A stretch of 25,579 nucleotides of DNA, taken from NCBI GenBank assembly GCA_910589145.1, contig CAJUSD010000038.1:1-25579 (forward strand), in the 5' to 3' direction. Under the pieces are notes generated by a model. It was not told the origin of the DNA. It did not search any database and was given only the letters and a program-made list of their open reading frames with translations. Shown here piece after piece: positions 1-7,230 of the stretch. How positions within the stretch are numbered: the stretch's first letter is position 1; each line of letters opens with the position of its first letter. A program made the translations under genes and the position numbers. The DNA comes from an uncultured Oscillospiraceae bacterium (lineage in GTDB: Bacteria; Bacillota; Clostridia; Oscillospirales; Ruminococcaceae).

Positions 1-182
1 CAATACTCCAGCGCCACCAGCAGCATATCTTCCATACTTAGTTTTGTTGACCTTCCCCTTAGGTGCTTTTCCCTATACTCTTTTTCCAAAATATTAACCA
101 TCAGTTTAAAGGTTGTCCGATTTACCCCTACTACCCTTTTAAATTTTTTATCACTGTATCTTGAGACCTCTTCGTATTTCAT
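1..182 (-). CDS. IS5-like transposase, N-terminal part (cut by window edge)
   Basis: Reading the minus strand from an ATG at 182 gives an open frame that runs off the left edge, about 60 residues. It begins MKYEEVSRYSDKKFKRVVGV and continues with NRTTFKLMVNILEKEY and RSTKLSMEDMLLVALEY. This matches the N-terminal helix-turn-helix region of DDE transposases of the IS5 type (DDE_Tnp_4 group), where a short basic HTH domain precedes the catalytic DDE domain. The catalytic part is outside the window, so activity cannot be judged. A GAGGGGG ribosome binding sequence sits about 10 bases before the ATG. The family is recognised from memory of similar proteins, not from a search. Confidence 0.7.
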   Translation of the reverse strand, partial: MKYEEVSRYSDKKFKRVVGVNRTTFKLMVNILEKEYREKHLRGRSTKLSMEDMLLVALEY

Positions 183-210
183 TACTATTGTCCCCCTCAC
201 AGAGCCCGTT
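183..210. mobile_element. Probable terminal region of the IS5-like element
   Basis: Just upstream of the transposase start the minus strand reads GGGCTCTGTGAGGGGGAC. A GGCTCTGTG-like end is common in insertion sequences of this broad type. The element therefore probably ends near position 205-210, leaving the AT-rich sequence to the right as host DNA. The other terminus is outside the window, so neither the inverted repeat nor a target duplication can be confirmed. Confidence 0.3.
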
Positions 211-317
211 TTAAATAAACATTATATTTCTTCTTTAAAGCTCTTTTACCTCCAATATAATTTCGCAAAATAATTTAATGTATTTTTTACTTTTAATCAT
301 TATCTATATTGGCAGAA

Positions 318-343
318 TACAACATAAGTTCACTTCTGTTGTA
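318..343 (+). repeat. Left recombination-site-like inverted repeat
   Basis: The sequence is TACAACA (318-324), centre TAAGTTCACTTC (325-336), TGTTGTA (337-343). The 7-bp arms are perfect inverted repeats. Read on the opposite strand, the site at 550-575 is identical except for one base of the centre (TAGGTTCACTTC). Flanking bases outside the 26 bp are not shared, so the similarity is confined to the site. Confidence 0.75.
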
Positions 344-463
344 CTTTTCAATGTATTATTTGACAATTATTTATAATATATTAAATAATTATTTTGTAAT
401 CGGCATAAGAAAATAGACTGGATAGTAAATTTTCAGGTATCCAGCCTGTCTTTATTATGCAAA

Positions 464-492
464 ATTATAAAAAACAAAATCTATATTGTAAA
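464..492 (-). promoter_or_regulatory. Promoter-like sequence inside the invertible segment, pointing left
   Basis: On the minus strand, TTTACA (492-487) is followed after 17 bases by TATAAT (469-464). This is a near-consensus sigma-A promoter directed toward the transposase side in the present orientation. The surrounding DNA is so AT-rich that chance matches are expected, hence limited confidence. Confidence 0.45.
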
Positions 493-514
493 ATATCACT
501 ATATCTGATATAAT
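486..514 (+). promoter_or_regulatory. Promoter-like sequence inside the invertible segment, pointing right
   Basis: TTGTAA (486-491), 17 bases, then TATAAT (509-514) on the plus strand. It points toward the 3' end of the recombinase gene, against its direction of transcription. It overlaps the -35 element of the leftward promoter-like sequence. A second weaker plus-strand match is TTGACA (360-365), 18 bases, AATAAT (384-389). Confidence 0.4.
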
Positions 515-541
515 ACAGGAAGGCAAAGCTTATATTGCCAG

Positions 542-583
542 CTTATTGTTACAACAGAAGTGAACCTATGTTGTAACAATAAG
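542..583 (-). repeat. Right recombination-site-like inverted repeat, overlapping the recombinase stop codon
   Basis: A perfect 15-bp inverted repeat (542-556 and 569-583, arms CTTATTGTTACAACA and its complement) surrounds a 12-base centre (557-568). The inner 26 bp (550-575) are the second copy of the left site, inverted. The recombinase stop codon TAG occupies 566-568 within the centre, and the last codons of that gene form one arm. The longer arms here than at the left site could mean stronger recombinase binding; that is inference. Confidence 0.75.
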
Positions 584-1420
584 TCCCATTCGTTCTATCA
601 GTTTCTGGTGTGTTTTACCGCTTTCGGCAGTATAAATCCGGGTTGTGCTGACATTGGAGTGTCCCAGAATATCTGCTAACCGTGATAAATCTTTTTCCAA
701 GGAATAGAATGTATAGGCAAACAAATGCCTAAGATTATGTGGAAACACCTTCTCTGACGCTACCCCCGCACTTTGACAAAGAGCTTTCATTTCCCGCCAA
801 ATGTTAGAACGGTCAATAGGCTTTCCTGTCTTTGTTACAAACACTGCTCCAGCAGTGTTTTTTTGTTTTTGAATGTACTTTTTCAGTAAGAGGCATAGTT
901 TACTCGGCAGGAATACAATTCTTCGCTTACCTTTATTGTATATTTCAGTTCGTCCGGTAAGTACTGCATCTACAGTAATATATTTTAGTTCAGATACCCT
1001 GATCCCTGTTGCGCAGATTGTCTGGATCATTAAGGACAACCGATTATTCTTTTTTTGTTCGGCTGCATGAACCAGACGGGTATATTCAGCTTGCGTCAGC
1101 TCTCTTTCTTCGTTGCGAAATAGTACTTTTTGTATTTGCAAAAGCTTAACAGTCAGCTTCTCCCACCCTATAAAACGAAGAAAACCATTAATTACTGTCA
1201 GAATGGAATTCACAGTCGTTGGTGCATATATTTCTGAAAGGCTTTTCTTCCATTCAATTAAACTCACTTTGCTCAAGGGATTTCCATTTAAATGGTTATA
1301 TAGAGCTAATAGTTCATGTGTATATTTTTGTATTGTGGATATGCTTCGTTCCTGCTCTTTCAAATGGATGATATAAGTTTCTATCTGGTTTAAGTTTATT
1401 AAGCAATTCTCTTGCTGCAT
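566..1420 (-). CDS. Tyrosine recombinase / site-specific integrase
   Basis: A 284-aa tyrosine recombinase of the XerC/XerD/integrase superfamily. It should cut and rejoin DNA at paired sites through a covalent 3'-phosphotyrosine. Residues 1-95 look like the SAM-like core-binding domain; 105-284 form the catalytic domain. The catalytic set is visible: Arg141 (TGIRVSEL), a Lys near 163-165 (NKGKRR), His228 and Arg231 (HNLRH), His254 (LGHSNVSTT) and Tyr263 (RIYT). The frame is open upstream to 1465, but ATG 1420 is chosen because AAGGAGG lies 6 bases before it. The gene ends inside a 26-bp inverted site (550-575) whose partner is at 318-343, so its likely substrate is that adjacent segment. Its size and single catalytic module fit an invertase better than the larger integrases of conjugative transposons. 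A decayed relative lies at 21772-21890. Confidence 0.9.
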   Translation of the reverse strand: MQQENCLINLNQIETYIIHLKEQERSISTIQKYTHELLALYNHLNGNPLSKVSLIEWKKSLSEIYAPTTVNSILTVINGFLRFIGWEKLTVKLLQIQKVLFRNEERELTQAEYTRLVHAAEQKKNNRLSLMIQTICATGIRVSELKYITVDAVLTGRTEIYNKGKRRIVFLPSKLCLLLKKYIQKQKNTAGAVFVTKTGKPIDRSNIWREMKALCQSAGVASEKVFPHNLRHLFAYTFYSLEKDLSRLADILGHSNVSTTRIYTAESGKTHQKLIERMGLIVTT

Positions 1421-1448
1421 GGGGCTCCTCCTTGGTTTTTTCTCTATT

Positions 1449-1468
1449 TTAGCAAATTTTAGCAAATT
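1449..1468 (-). repeat. Tandem 10-bp repeat just upstream of the recombinase start
   Basis: On the minus strand ATTTGCTAAA occurs twice in direct tandem, about 30 bases before the chosen ATG and directly before the ribosome binding site. It could be an operator or an early part of the transcript, or it may overlap a TAAAAT -10 element. The function is unknown. Confidence 0.4.
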
Positions 1469-1483
1469 TCGACATAATTCAAT

Positions 1484-1523
1484 AAAAAAATGTACAGGTA
1501 AAGAAAAATTCTTTACCTGTACA
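1484..1523 (-). terminator. Intrinsic terminator after the ribosomal-protection GTPase gene
   Basis: A perfect 15-bp inverted repeat (1491-1505 and 1509-1523, arms TGTACAGGTAAAGAA and its complement) with a 3-base loop is followed on the minus strand by seven T (plus-strand A run 1484-1490). This is the arrangement of a factor-independent terminator acting on leftward transcription that leaves the gene ending at 1687. It separates that gene from the recombinase gene. Confidence 0.75.
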
Positions 1524-1686
1524 AAATAAGCGCACTATTCAATGAAAAGATACAGAACTTATGATACATACTTATCTTGATTTTTTACTGAATTATAATG
1601 GGCACAACTGAAAAATAGATTTTCCTAGTTAAAGTTCAAGCCTTTATTTCCGCTGTGGGAATGCAAATATTCAACATGTTCCTTCA

Positions 1687-3633
1687 CTATAAAGCCTGCC
1701 TGGAATGAAGGATCCATTTAGAGCGTTCCCTGGGATCAATCCCCCGGCGTTTTGCCGTCTTGCCCAGCTCCAGCGGACAAGGCTCATAGCCGGAAAATTG
1801 ACTGCTGAGAACACCCTTTCCACCAGTTAAAATGCCAAAATCCACAGGATAGGAAAGCGAAGTTGCTGCCGGAACCCTTGCCTCCATCGTTACGTATCCT
1901 TTATGGATGATTGGAGATTCAAAGCTGCCGCGCATGGCAATGACATCTTTAATCAACCGCCCAACGTGCTGTTCCTCTGCCGAAAACCGCATTGTCACCA
2001 TAGGTTCCAGCAGTATGCAGCCTGTATTCTCTAATCCGTTCATCAAAGCCATGGGAGTGGCAGTAAAGAAATCCAGGGGATGCGTATGAATCAAATGATG
2101 GCTTCCACCTGTGAGGGTAATTTTTAAATCTGTGACTTCCCATCCATAAAGCCCTTGTTTCAAAGCATCTGGCAGGGCTTGGGCAATATGCGATTGGTAA
2201 CGGGAGAGAATGACTTGATCTCCTACCACAGATTCAAACCGGAACCCAGCTCCCCGTTCCAAAGGCTCAACCGCAAATTCAATACAAGCCCAGCACGGTT
2301 TAGGCCAGGTATAGCGCTCAAAACCAACGCCGGATTTTGAAGGCGTCTCTTTGTAAATGACAGATGGACTGTCGAAGCTGACGTCCAGTCCAAATCGGTC
2401 TCTGAGAAATACAGCGATCACCTCTAACTGAACCATTCCGGTAATTTTGATATACAGCTCCCGCTCCTCTGTTTCCCACTCCATATCCAACAGCGGATCC
2501 TCCTCGGTCAATTCCCGAACAGCATCCACCAGATCCATCATCTGTTCTGCCACTTGTGGAAATACTTGTACCTTTAGCAGCGGCATTGTCAGCATTACCT
2601 CCCGGTGAAGGGGTTCTGCTCCAATCACATCGCCTGTGCGAACATTGGAAAGCCCATATAATACGCCAATGTCCCCAGCGGCAAGCCGTCCCATGTCTGT
2701 ATATTTATGAGCCATTACACGTCGAATCTGCGCCACTTTTTCCACTGGTTCCCGATTACGGATAGGTACAGGGTTCCGATTGGCAATGGTCCCAGAGAAC
2801 AGCCGAACATGGACAGCCTTTCCCATTATCTTATCATGCTCCACCTTATATACCACACCGGAAAGAGGAGCGTCTTCCTGACGTGCTGCTCTCGGCAGCA
2901 ATTCAACGCCATCCAATAGCTCCTTGATGCCTACGCCCAGCGCTGCTGCTCCCATGTATACCGGGAACACGTTCCCAGCGGCAATCTGCTCTTTCAATAT
3001 CCGCAGCAGTACTGGCGTGGGAACAGGTTTGTCTTCTAAAAAGCAGACTTCTGCTTCTGAGTCGTTATCAACAGCAAGTTCTACAAGGTAATCATGAAGC
3101 GTCCCTTGAGCCAAATCCAGAGGGGACACCTGGCAGTTTCGGGTTTGTGGCTGAGTCCATTTCTCCATAATTGCTAAATTAGGAGAAAAGCGCGTACTGA
3201 GTTCTTCCAGCAGCGCTTGCGGTTCCGCCCCGATGCGGTCTAATTTATTAATAAATAAGAGTGTAGGAATATCCAGCTTGCGAAGCGCTTCCCACAGTAC
3301 TTCCGTCTGCCCCTGGATTCCCTCTGCTGCTGAAATCACCAGTATGGCGGCATCCAGAACTGCAAGGCTGCGCTGTACCTCACCAGCAAAATCCACATGG
3401 CCAGGCGTGTCAATCAAGTTGATTTGACAGTCCTTCCAAAACAGCCGGGTGGAGGACGCTCTCACAGAGATCCCCCGCTGCCGCTCAATGTCCAGCCAGT
3501 CTGTTTGTGTATTTTGATTATCCACACTGCCCAGTGCCCGCAGTTCTCCCGCTGCAAAAAGCATCTGCTCTGTAAGCGTGGTTTTACCTGCATCCGCATG
3601 AGCTACAATTCCGATATTGATGATGTCCCGCAA
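1687..3633 (-). CDS. Ribosomal-protection-type GTPase, TetM/TetO family, divergent
   Basis: A 648-aa translation GTPase with the size and domain order of TetM/TetO proteins, which bind the ribosome like EF-G and release tetracycline. GTPase motifs are intact: AHADAGKT (11-18), RGIS (53-56), DTPGH (75-79) and NKLD (129-132). The EF-G-like later domains follow, with the family segment QGLYGWEVTD near 494-502. The domain IV loop that in TetM reads YYSPVSTPADF is here SHHLIHTHPLDF (511-522), so the residues that contact 16S rRNA at the drug site are not conserved. It may therefore be a chromosomal relative with another role or weak resistance. The start is TTG at 3633 with AAGGAGG 7 bases before it; the frame is open further upstream to 3690. 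The next gene upstream on this strand ends at 3757. Family membership is certain; resistance is not. Confidence 0.85.
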   Translation of the reverse strand: MRDIINIGIVAHADAGKTTLTEQMLFAAGELRALGSVDNQNTQTDWLDIERQRGISVRASSTRLFWKDCQINLIDTPGHVDFAGEVQRSLAVLDAAILVISAAEGIQGQTEVLWEALRKLDIPTLLFINKLDRIGAEPQALLEELSTRFSPNLAIMEKWTQPQTRNCQVSPLDLAQGTLHDYLVELAVDNDSEAEVCFLEDKPVPTPVLLRILKEQIAAGNVFPVYMGAAALGVGIKELLDGVELLPRAARQEDAPLSGVVYKVEHDKIMGKAVHVRLFSGTIANRNPVPIRNREPVEKVAQIRRVMAHKYTDMGRLAAGDIGVLYGLSNVRTGDVIGAEPLHREVMLTMPLLKVQVFPQVAEQMMDLVDAVRELTEEDPLLDMEWETEERELYIKITGMVQLEVIAVFLRDRFGLDVSFDSPSVIYKETPSKSGVGFERYTWPKPCWACIEFAVEPLERGAGFRFESVVGDQVILSRYQSHIAQALPDALKQGLYGWEVTDLKITLTGGSHHLIHTHPLDFFTATPMALMNGLENTGCILLEPMVTMRFSAEEQHVGRLIKDVIAMRGSFESPIIHKGYVTMEARVPAATSLSYPVDFGILTGGKGVLSSQFSGYEPCPLELGKTAKRRGIDPRERSKWILHSRQAL

Positions 3634-3756
3634 AATAGCCCTCCTTCTGTTTAAGTTTTTTATACAGGATAAAGCCGCATTATGTTCCATAATATCTCAA
3701 AAAACTTTGACAAACACACAAGATTTCATTTTCCATTCACAAGACCTGGAAAATAA

Positions 3757-4566
3757 TCAGCCCTGGTTAAACAATCCATACTCTTTCCCCCACAATTCTA
3801 ACTGGGTCAGTGCAGGAAACGGAGATGGATCATCCGCCTTAACCAGTGAATCCAGAACCACCCACTCAACCCTCTTTGGCGGGAACGAAAAATTCTGCCC
3901 TGCTGCTGTCTTTTCCAGCTTCACTGTAACCTGTGTTCCGTCGGAAAAGTGAAGGGTTCCCTCCTTCCACCAGGCGTCATGGGGAAAATCCGCCCGGAGA
4001 TAAAAAACTGCTTCGTCTATTTCCACCAAACGACCAAAATCTACCCGCAGAGCCGCCTTAGGGTCGCGGTTAATCCCCCAGCTTGTATATGGCCATTTTC
4101 CATGGGATGCATTTGCCTTACATCCGTCGATGGCATTTCTGGCAGCAAATACTGCTTCGCCCCGCGTTTCCACATTTGCAGAGGCAAATGGGAAAGCCCC
4201 ATCAAATTTATGCGCTGCCCAAGGATTTAGCGCGAGGTTTTTCCGGGCAGCGATTTCCTCCTGTCGTGCCGTCCGCACATGAAGGTAGTGTCTTTCTCCG
4301 GCAAATGCCCGCTCTGAGAATACTTTTATATCCTCTCCGAAGGGTACAGGATACGAAATTTTCCCTTCTTTGCAATATATAAGGGCAGGGGACATTGCAT
4401 CGTCAAGCTGAACGATCAAAAAAGCGTCCATCTCCCCACAGGAGACACATATCTGGTCTCCTGGCTGATACTGCGGATTATAAATCATCCAAACCTCGTC
4501 CTGCCCTGAAACAGAGGCAAGGGTTTTCCCCTCCTCATTTTCAACTGATAATGTTAATTCAGCCAT
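3757..4566 (-). CDS. Galactose-binding-fold (F5/8 type C-like) carbohydrate-binding protein
   Basis: A 269-aa protein without a signal peptide or membrane segment, so probably cytoplasmic. ATG 4566 is chosen because AAGGGTGG lies about 8 bases upstream; the open frame extends to 4662, but the extra residues look non-coding. The first 110 residues are rich in beta-strand patterns. The second half, from about residue 125, contains NLALNPWAAH, SANVETRGEAVFAARNAIDG, SHGKWPYTSWGINRD and ADFPHDAWWKEGTLHFSDGT. This resembles discoidin/F5/8C-like jelly-roll domains that bind sugars. I recall similar stand-alone proteins in Clostridia annotated only as carbohydrate-binding. No catalytic motif is evident and the ligand is unknown. 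It lies 123 bp upstream of the GTPase start on the same strand, possibly in one transcript. Confidence 0.6.
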   Translation of the reverse strand: MAELTLSVENEEGKTLASVSGQDEVWMIYNPQYQPGDQICVSCGEMDAFLIVQLDDAMSPALIYCKEGKISYPVPFGEDIKVFSERAFAGERHYLHVRTARQEEIAARKNLALNPWAAHKFDGAFPFASANVETRGEAVFAARNAIDGCKANASHGKWPYTSWGINRDPKAALRVDFGRLVEIDEAVFYLRADFPHDAWWKEGTLHFSDGTQVTVKLEKTAAGQNFSFPPKRVEWVVLDSLVKADDPSPFPALTQLELWGKEYGLFNQG

Positions 4567-5009
4567 TATGTATCCACCCTTTCTTATTTTCTCTATCTTT
4601 TTTGCTGGATGTACTCCCCTGCCAGCCGGTAAGCCAGAGGCGGATGGAGTAGTAGGATTCATACAGCTTTATATATTATTTCACCTTGCAGCCCACTCTG
4701 CACATTGAAATAATTATAAACTACTTGAGCCACTTTTACCAGGGTATCTTCTAAAACTTTTTTGGTAAATTGGGGCTTTCTGTTCCAAAAGACAAAATGC
4801 AACGTTAAAATGTCCTGGAGCCAGGGATTTCATAGAAACCATATCATGGTTTCTCATTCCGTTTAGGTTGTTCTGAAATACAGGTTCATCTGCTATTTCC
4901 GGCACATATTTTTGGCAGTTCTCAGTAGCATATCACCACAGCGCCAGGACATATTTACAAAGATAATTCTCTGGCTTCTCTTACATTTACTATACCATTT
5001 CACTATTTA
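4567..5009. other. Gene-poor intergenic stretch with one short hairpin
   Basis: No convincing gene is seen. A minus-strand open frame at 4714-4905 (63 codons) lacks a good ribosome binding site and recognisable motifs. A perfect 9-bp inverted repeat, AGAAACCAT and its complement (4834-4842 and 4846-4854, 3-base loop), has no following T run and could be an operator or a chance hairpin. A TATAAT on the minus strand (4718-4713) may be the -10 of a promoter for the carbohydrate-binding protein gene, but its -35 is poor. Confidence 0.4.
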
Positions 5010-5037
5010 TTGACAAATTGCAAAAGACGAGTATAAT
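5010..5037 (+). promoter_or_regulatory. Sigma-A promoter of the B12 transport/biosynthesis operon
   Basis: TTGACA (5010-5015), 16 bases, TATAAT (5032-5037). Both hexamers are perfect consensus. Transcription would start near 5044, only a few bases before the first pairing strand of the riboswitch, so the aptamer forms the very start of the transcript. Confidence 0.85.
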
Positions 5038-5050
5038 ACCCCTATAGAAA

Positions 5051-5247
5051 TATTTCAAGTGCCCTGTTGACCGTACAGGCTGCGGGGAGAATAGTGAACC
5101 AGGTGTGAATCCTGGACGGTACCGCCGCTGTATGCGTACGAGCCTGAATTTCATTGGCGAAAGTCAGTCACTGGGAAACTGGGAAGGCAGAATTCAGGCA
5201 TGGAGAGAATTTTCCGCAGACGCAAGCCAGAAGACCTGCTTGAAATA
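5051..5247 (+). ncRNA. Cobalamin (B12) riboswitch aptamer
   Basis: Adenosylcobalamin-class leader. The outer helix P1 is a perfect 9-bp pairing of TATTTCAAG (5051-5059) with CTTGAAATA (5239-5247). Inside are the conserved pieces GGGAGAATAGTGAA (5084-5098), CAGGTGTGAATCCTGGAC, then GGTACCGCCGCTGTATGCG. The 3' B12 box GCCAGAAGACCTGC is at 5226-5239. Binding of a cobalamin should lower expression of the downstream genes. This is the standard regulator of corrinoid transport and synthesis genes, and the genes after it are exactly those. Confidence 0.95.
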
Positions 5248-5392
5248 ATAAGTAAGCTTTTCCCACGATGTATGGGACAAGGCTTTATGGCGTATATCAT
5301 AAACGGAGAAAACCAGGAGAAGCGGCTTTACAAAATCGTTTTTTGTCTTGTTTTTTATATGTTTATTGGTCATCCGCCTTGATTTGTTGCGT

Positions 5393-5445
5393 AAAAACGG
5401 GCGCGGCAGCTTTTGTTATAGCTGTCGTGTCCGTTTTTGTTTATT
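5393..5445 (+). terminator. Riboswitch-controlled intrinsic terminator
   Basis: A 19-bp stem with several G-U pairs (5393-5411 with 5420-5438) and an 8-base loop is followed by a T-rich tail (TTTTTGTTTATT). It lies about 145 bases after the aptamer and just before the permease start. It is therefore the likely expression platform, transcription ending here when cobalamin is bound. The stretch between aptamer and terminator should hold the competing antiterminator, which I did not resolve. Confidence 0.75.
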
Positions 5446-5469
5446 AACCTGGAAAGAAGGCGAGGCGGC

Positions 5470-6447
5470 GTGAAAACATTTCAAAAACGGACTGCAATCG
5501 TTCTGTTGGCATGTGTCTGCATCATTTCAACCTTGGTATGTGTTTCGGTGGGGACAATTTTCTATACCATCCCGGAGGTATTCCAAGGATTGACTGTTCC
5601 CGAATCTCCTCCATGGCTGATTATCTGGAATGTCCGCCTGCCCCGAATACTTTGTGGAGGAATGGTGGGTGTTTGTCTATCGCTTGCGGGATGCATCCTC
5701 CAGGGGGTAATGCGCAATCATCTGGCTTCGCCGTCCACAATTGGCGTTACCAGCGGAGCGAGCTTTGCCGGATACCTTACGCTGGTGGCGTTCCCTCAGT
5801 ATTACCAGGTTTTGCCCGCTGCCGTAATCACTGGTTCCTTTGCAACCACCATGTTGATCTACACCCTCTCCTATCAGAAAGGCGTCAGCCCTGTAAAGAT
5901 GATACTTTCCGGTATGGCGGTATCTGCCGTATTTGGGGCGTTCAACGACATCATCCGCACCTTTTTCTCTGACCATCTGGCAAATACTGCTTCTTTTATG
6001 GTGGGATCACTCAACGGCTGTGTATGGAATCAATTTTTTATGATCCTTCCTTACATGGCAGCAGGTATTATTATCTGCTTTTTCCTTCCGACAAAACTGA
6101 ACATCCTTATGTTAGGGGACGAAATGGCTAACTCCCTAGGGCTTCGGACAGAGAAATTCCGTCTTCTTTTAATTGCCGCTTCGTCGCTGCTTGCCGGATC
6201 CGCTGTGGCTGTGGCAGGACTCATTGGCTTTGTTGGGCTGATCGTTCCCCATATTGCCAGGCTGACCGTTGGTTCAGATTATAAATATCTGTTCCCCGCT
6301 TCGATTTTCCTCGGCTATTCTCTGGTGGTAATATGCGATACCATTGGACGGGTGATTTTGCCTGTTGGCAATTTATCAGTCAGTATTGTGCTTTCCTTCA
6401 TCGGCGCACCTTTCTTTTTGTACCTGCTGCGGAAAAGGGTGGGGTGA
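5470..6447 (+). CDS. btuC: Corrinoid ABC transporter permease, BtuC/FecCD family
   Basis: A 325-aa polytopic membrane protein of the FecCD/BtuC family, whose members form a dimeric channel for siderophores, haem or corrinoids. Typical segments are visible: NVRLPRILCGGMVGVCLSLA, GCILQGVMRNHLASP, SGASFAGY, then GLIGFVGLIVPHIAR and ICDTIGR near the C-terminus. Many hydrophobic stretches fit about nine or ten membrane helices. GTG 5470 is chosen because it follows an AAGGCGAGG ribosome binding region; the open frame begins at TTG 5437 within the terminator. The B12 riboswitch upstream and the B12 synthesis genes downstream indicate a corrinoid (cobalamin or cobinamide) rather than iron substrate. 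It is first in the operon, 3 bp before the ATPase gene. Confidence 0.9.
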   Translation: MKTFQKRTAIVLLACVCIISTLVCVSVGTIFYTIPEVFQGLTVPESPPWLIIWNVRLPRILCGGMVGVCLSLAGCILQGVMRNHLASPSTIGVTSGASFAGYLTLVAFPQYYQVLPAAVITGSFATTMLIYTLSYQKGVSPVKMILSGMAVSAVFGAFNDIIRTFFSDHLANTASFMVGSLNGCVWNQFFMILPYMAAGIIICFFLPTKLNILMLGDEMANSLGLRTEKFRLLLIAASSLLAGSAVAVAGLIGFVGLIVPHIARLTVGSDYKYLFPASIFLGYSLVVICDTIGRVILPVGNLSVSIVLSFIGAPFFLYLLRKRVG

Positions 6448-6450
6448 ACA

Positions 6451-7230
6451 GTGTATTTTGGTTTTCAAAACATTTCTATTACATACAAAAAACACCCCAT
6501 TCTTGAAAATATCAATATGGAGTTTGCAAAGGGCAGGCTGACAACGATTATTGGCCCCAACGGGTGCGGCAAAAGCAGCCTTTTGAAAACGGTTTCCAGG
6601 GTAGTTTCCCCATCGGCGGGAGCAGTAATCTTTCAGGACAAGCCCATCCAGGAATATGCCCCAAAAGAACTCGCGAAAAAAATCGCCTACCTGCCGCAGA
6701 TCCATACATCGCCTAAAGATATTACTATTTGGACACTTGTTTCCTATGGACGTTATCCTTATAAGAAATTTGCTTCCGGCCTGGTGGAACAGGACTATCT
6801 TGCCATTGAGGAAACCCTGTTGTTAACTGGTTTGAAAAGCATTGAGCATCGGCTTCTTAACAGCCTTTCTGGTGGAGAACTGCAAAGGGCATGGATTGCT
6901 ATGACCATCTGCCAGCAATCGGAAATCCTTCTGCTGGACGAACCTATCACCTATCTGGATGTAGGCTATCAGGTAGAGGTTCTGGAACTTATCCGGGAAC
7001 TGGGAAAGCGGTTAAAAATTACTGTTATTATGGTATTACACGATATAAATTTCACTGCTCGATACTCTGATTTCGTATATGTCCTGAAAGATGGGAGGGT
7101 TTATAACTATGGAACCCCTGACGAAATCATAGATGGAAAAAAGATGAAAGAAGTTTTCCATATTGGTTCCCAGATTATTTTTGACGAAAAGAATTGCTGC
7201 CCAGTTATCATCCCTGAAAAGTTGACCTAG
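6451..7230 (+). CDS. btuD: Corrinoid ABC transporter ATPase, BtuD/FecE family
   Basis: A 259-aa ABC ATPase that powers import through the preceding permease. Seen motifs are Walker A GPNGCGKSS (35-43), Q-loop YLPQ (80-83), signature LSGGELQRA (139-147), Walker B ILLLDEP (159-165) and H-loop His197 (VLHDIN). Length and motif spacing are normal for FecE/BtuD. The GTG start at 6451 has AAGGGTGGGG upstream, lying over the end of the permease gene, so the two are probably translationally coupled. The predicted partners are the permease before it and the lipoprotein after it. Confidence 0.92.
   Translation: MYFGFQNISITYKKHPILENINMEFAKGRLTTIIGPNGCGKSSLLKTVSRVVSPSAGAVIFQDKPIQEYAPKELAKKIAYLPQIHTSPKDITIWTLVSYGRYPYKKFASGLVEQDYLAIEETLLLTGLKSIEHRLLNSLSGGELQRAWIAMTICQQSEILLLDEPITYLDVGYQVEVLELIRELGKRLKITVIMVLHDINFTARYSDFVYVLKDGRVYNYGTPDEIIDGKKMKEVFHIGSQIIFDEKNCCPVIIPEKLT

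Larger units (their letters stand above)
318..575. other. Candidate invertible DNA segment (inverton)
   Basis: Two copies of a 26-bp site stand in opposite orientation at 318-343 and 550-575, with 206 bp of very AT-rich DNA between them. Each site is TACAACA, a 12-base centre, then TGTTGTA. The copies differ at one base. A complete tyrosine recombinase gene ends inside the right-hand site. Inverted site pairs beside a tyrosine recombinase gene are the usual layout of phase-variable promoter switches in gut bacteria. The inner DNA holds promoter-like sequences in both directions. The segment has no coding region. That inversion happens is inference; only the sites, their orientation and the neighbouring recombinase are seen. 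Confidence 0.65.

Noticed and set aside
1491..1523. The 15-bp perfect inverted repeat as a third recombination site
   Set aside because: Its arms and centre differ from the 26-bp sites, and the following T run on the minus strand is better explained by transcription termination.
566..3633. Recombinase plus TetM-like gene as a Tn916-type conjugative transposon
   Set aside because: The recombinase is much smaller than Tn916-type integrases. No excisionase, relaxase or conjugation genes are nearby, the GTPase differs from TetM in a key loop, and a terminator separates the two genes.
4714..4905. A 63-codon minus-strand open frame in the gap before the riboswitch
   Set aside because: There is no convincing ribosome binding site and no recognisable motif. 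I treat it as intergenic.
5200..5382. A 60-codon plus-strand open frame inside and after the riboswitch
   Set aside because: It overlaps the conserved 3' part of the aptamer, including the B12 box, and has no family resemblance. The RNA structure explains the sequence.
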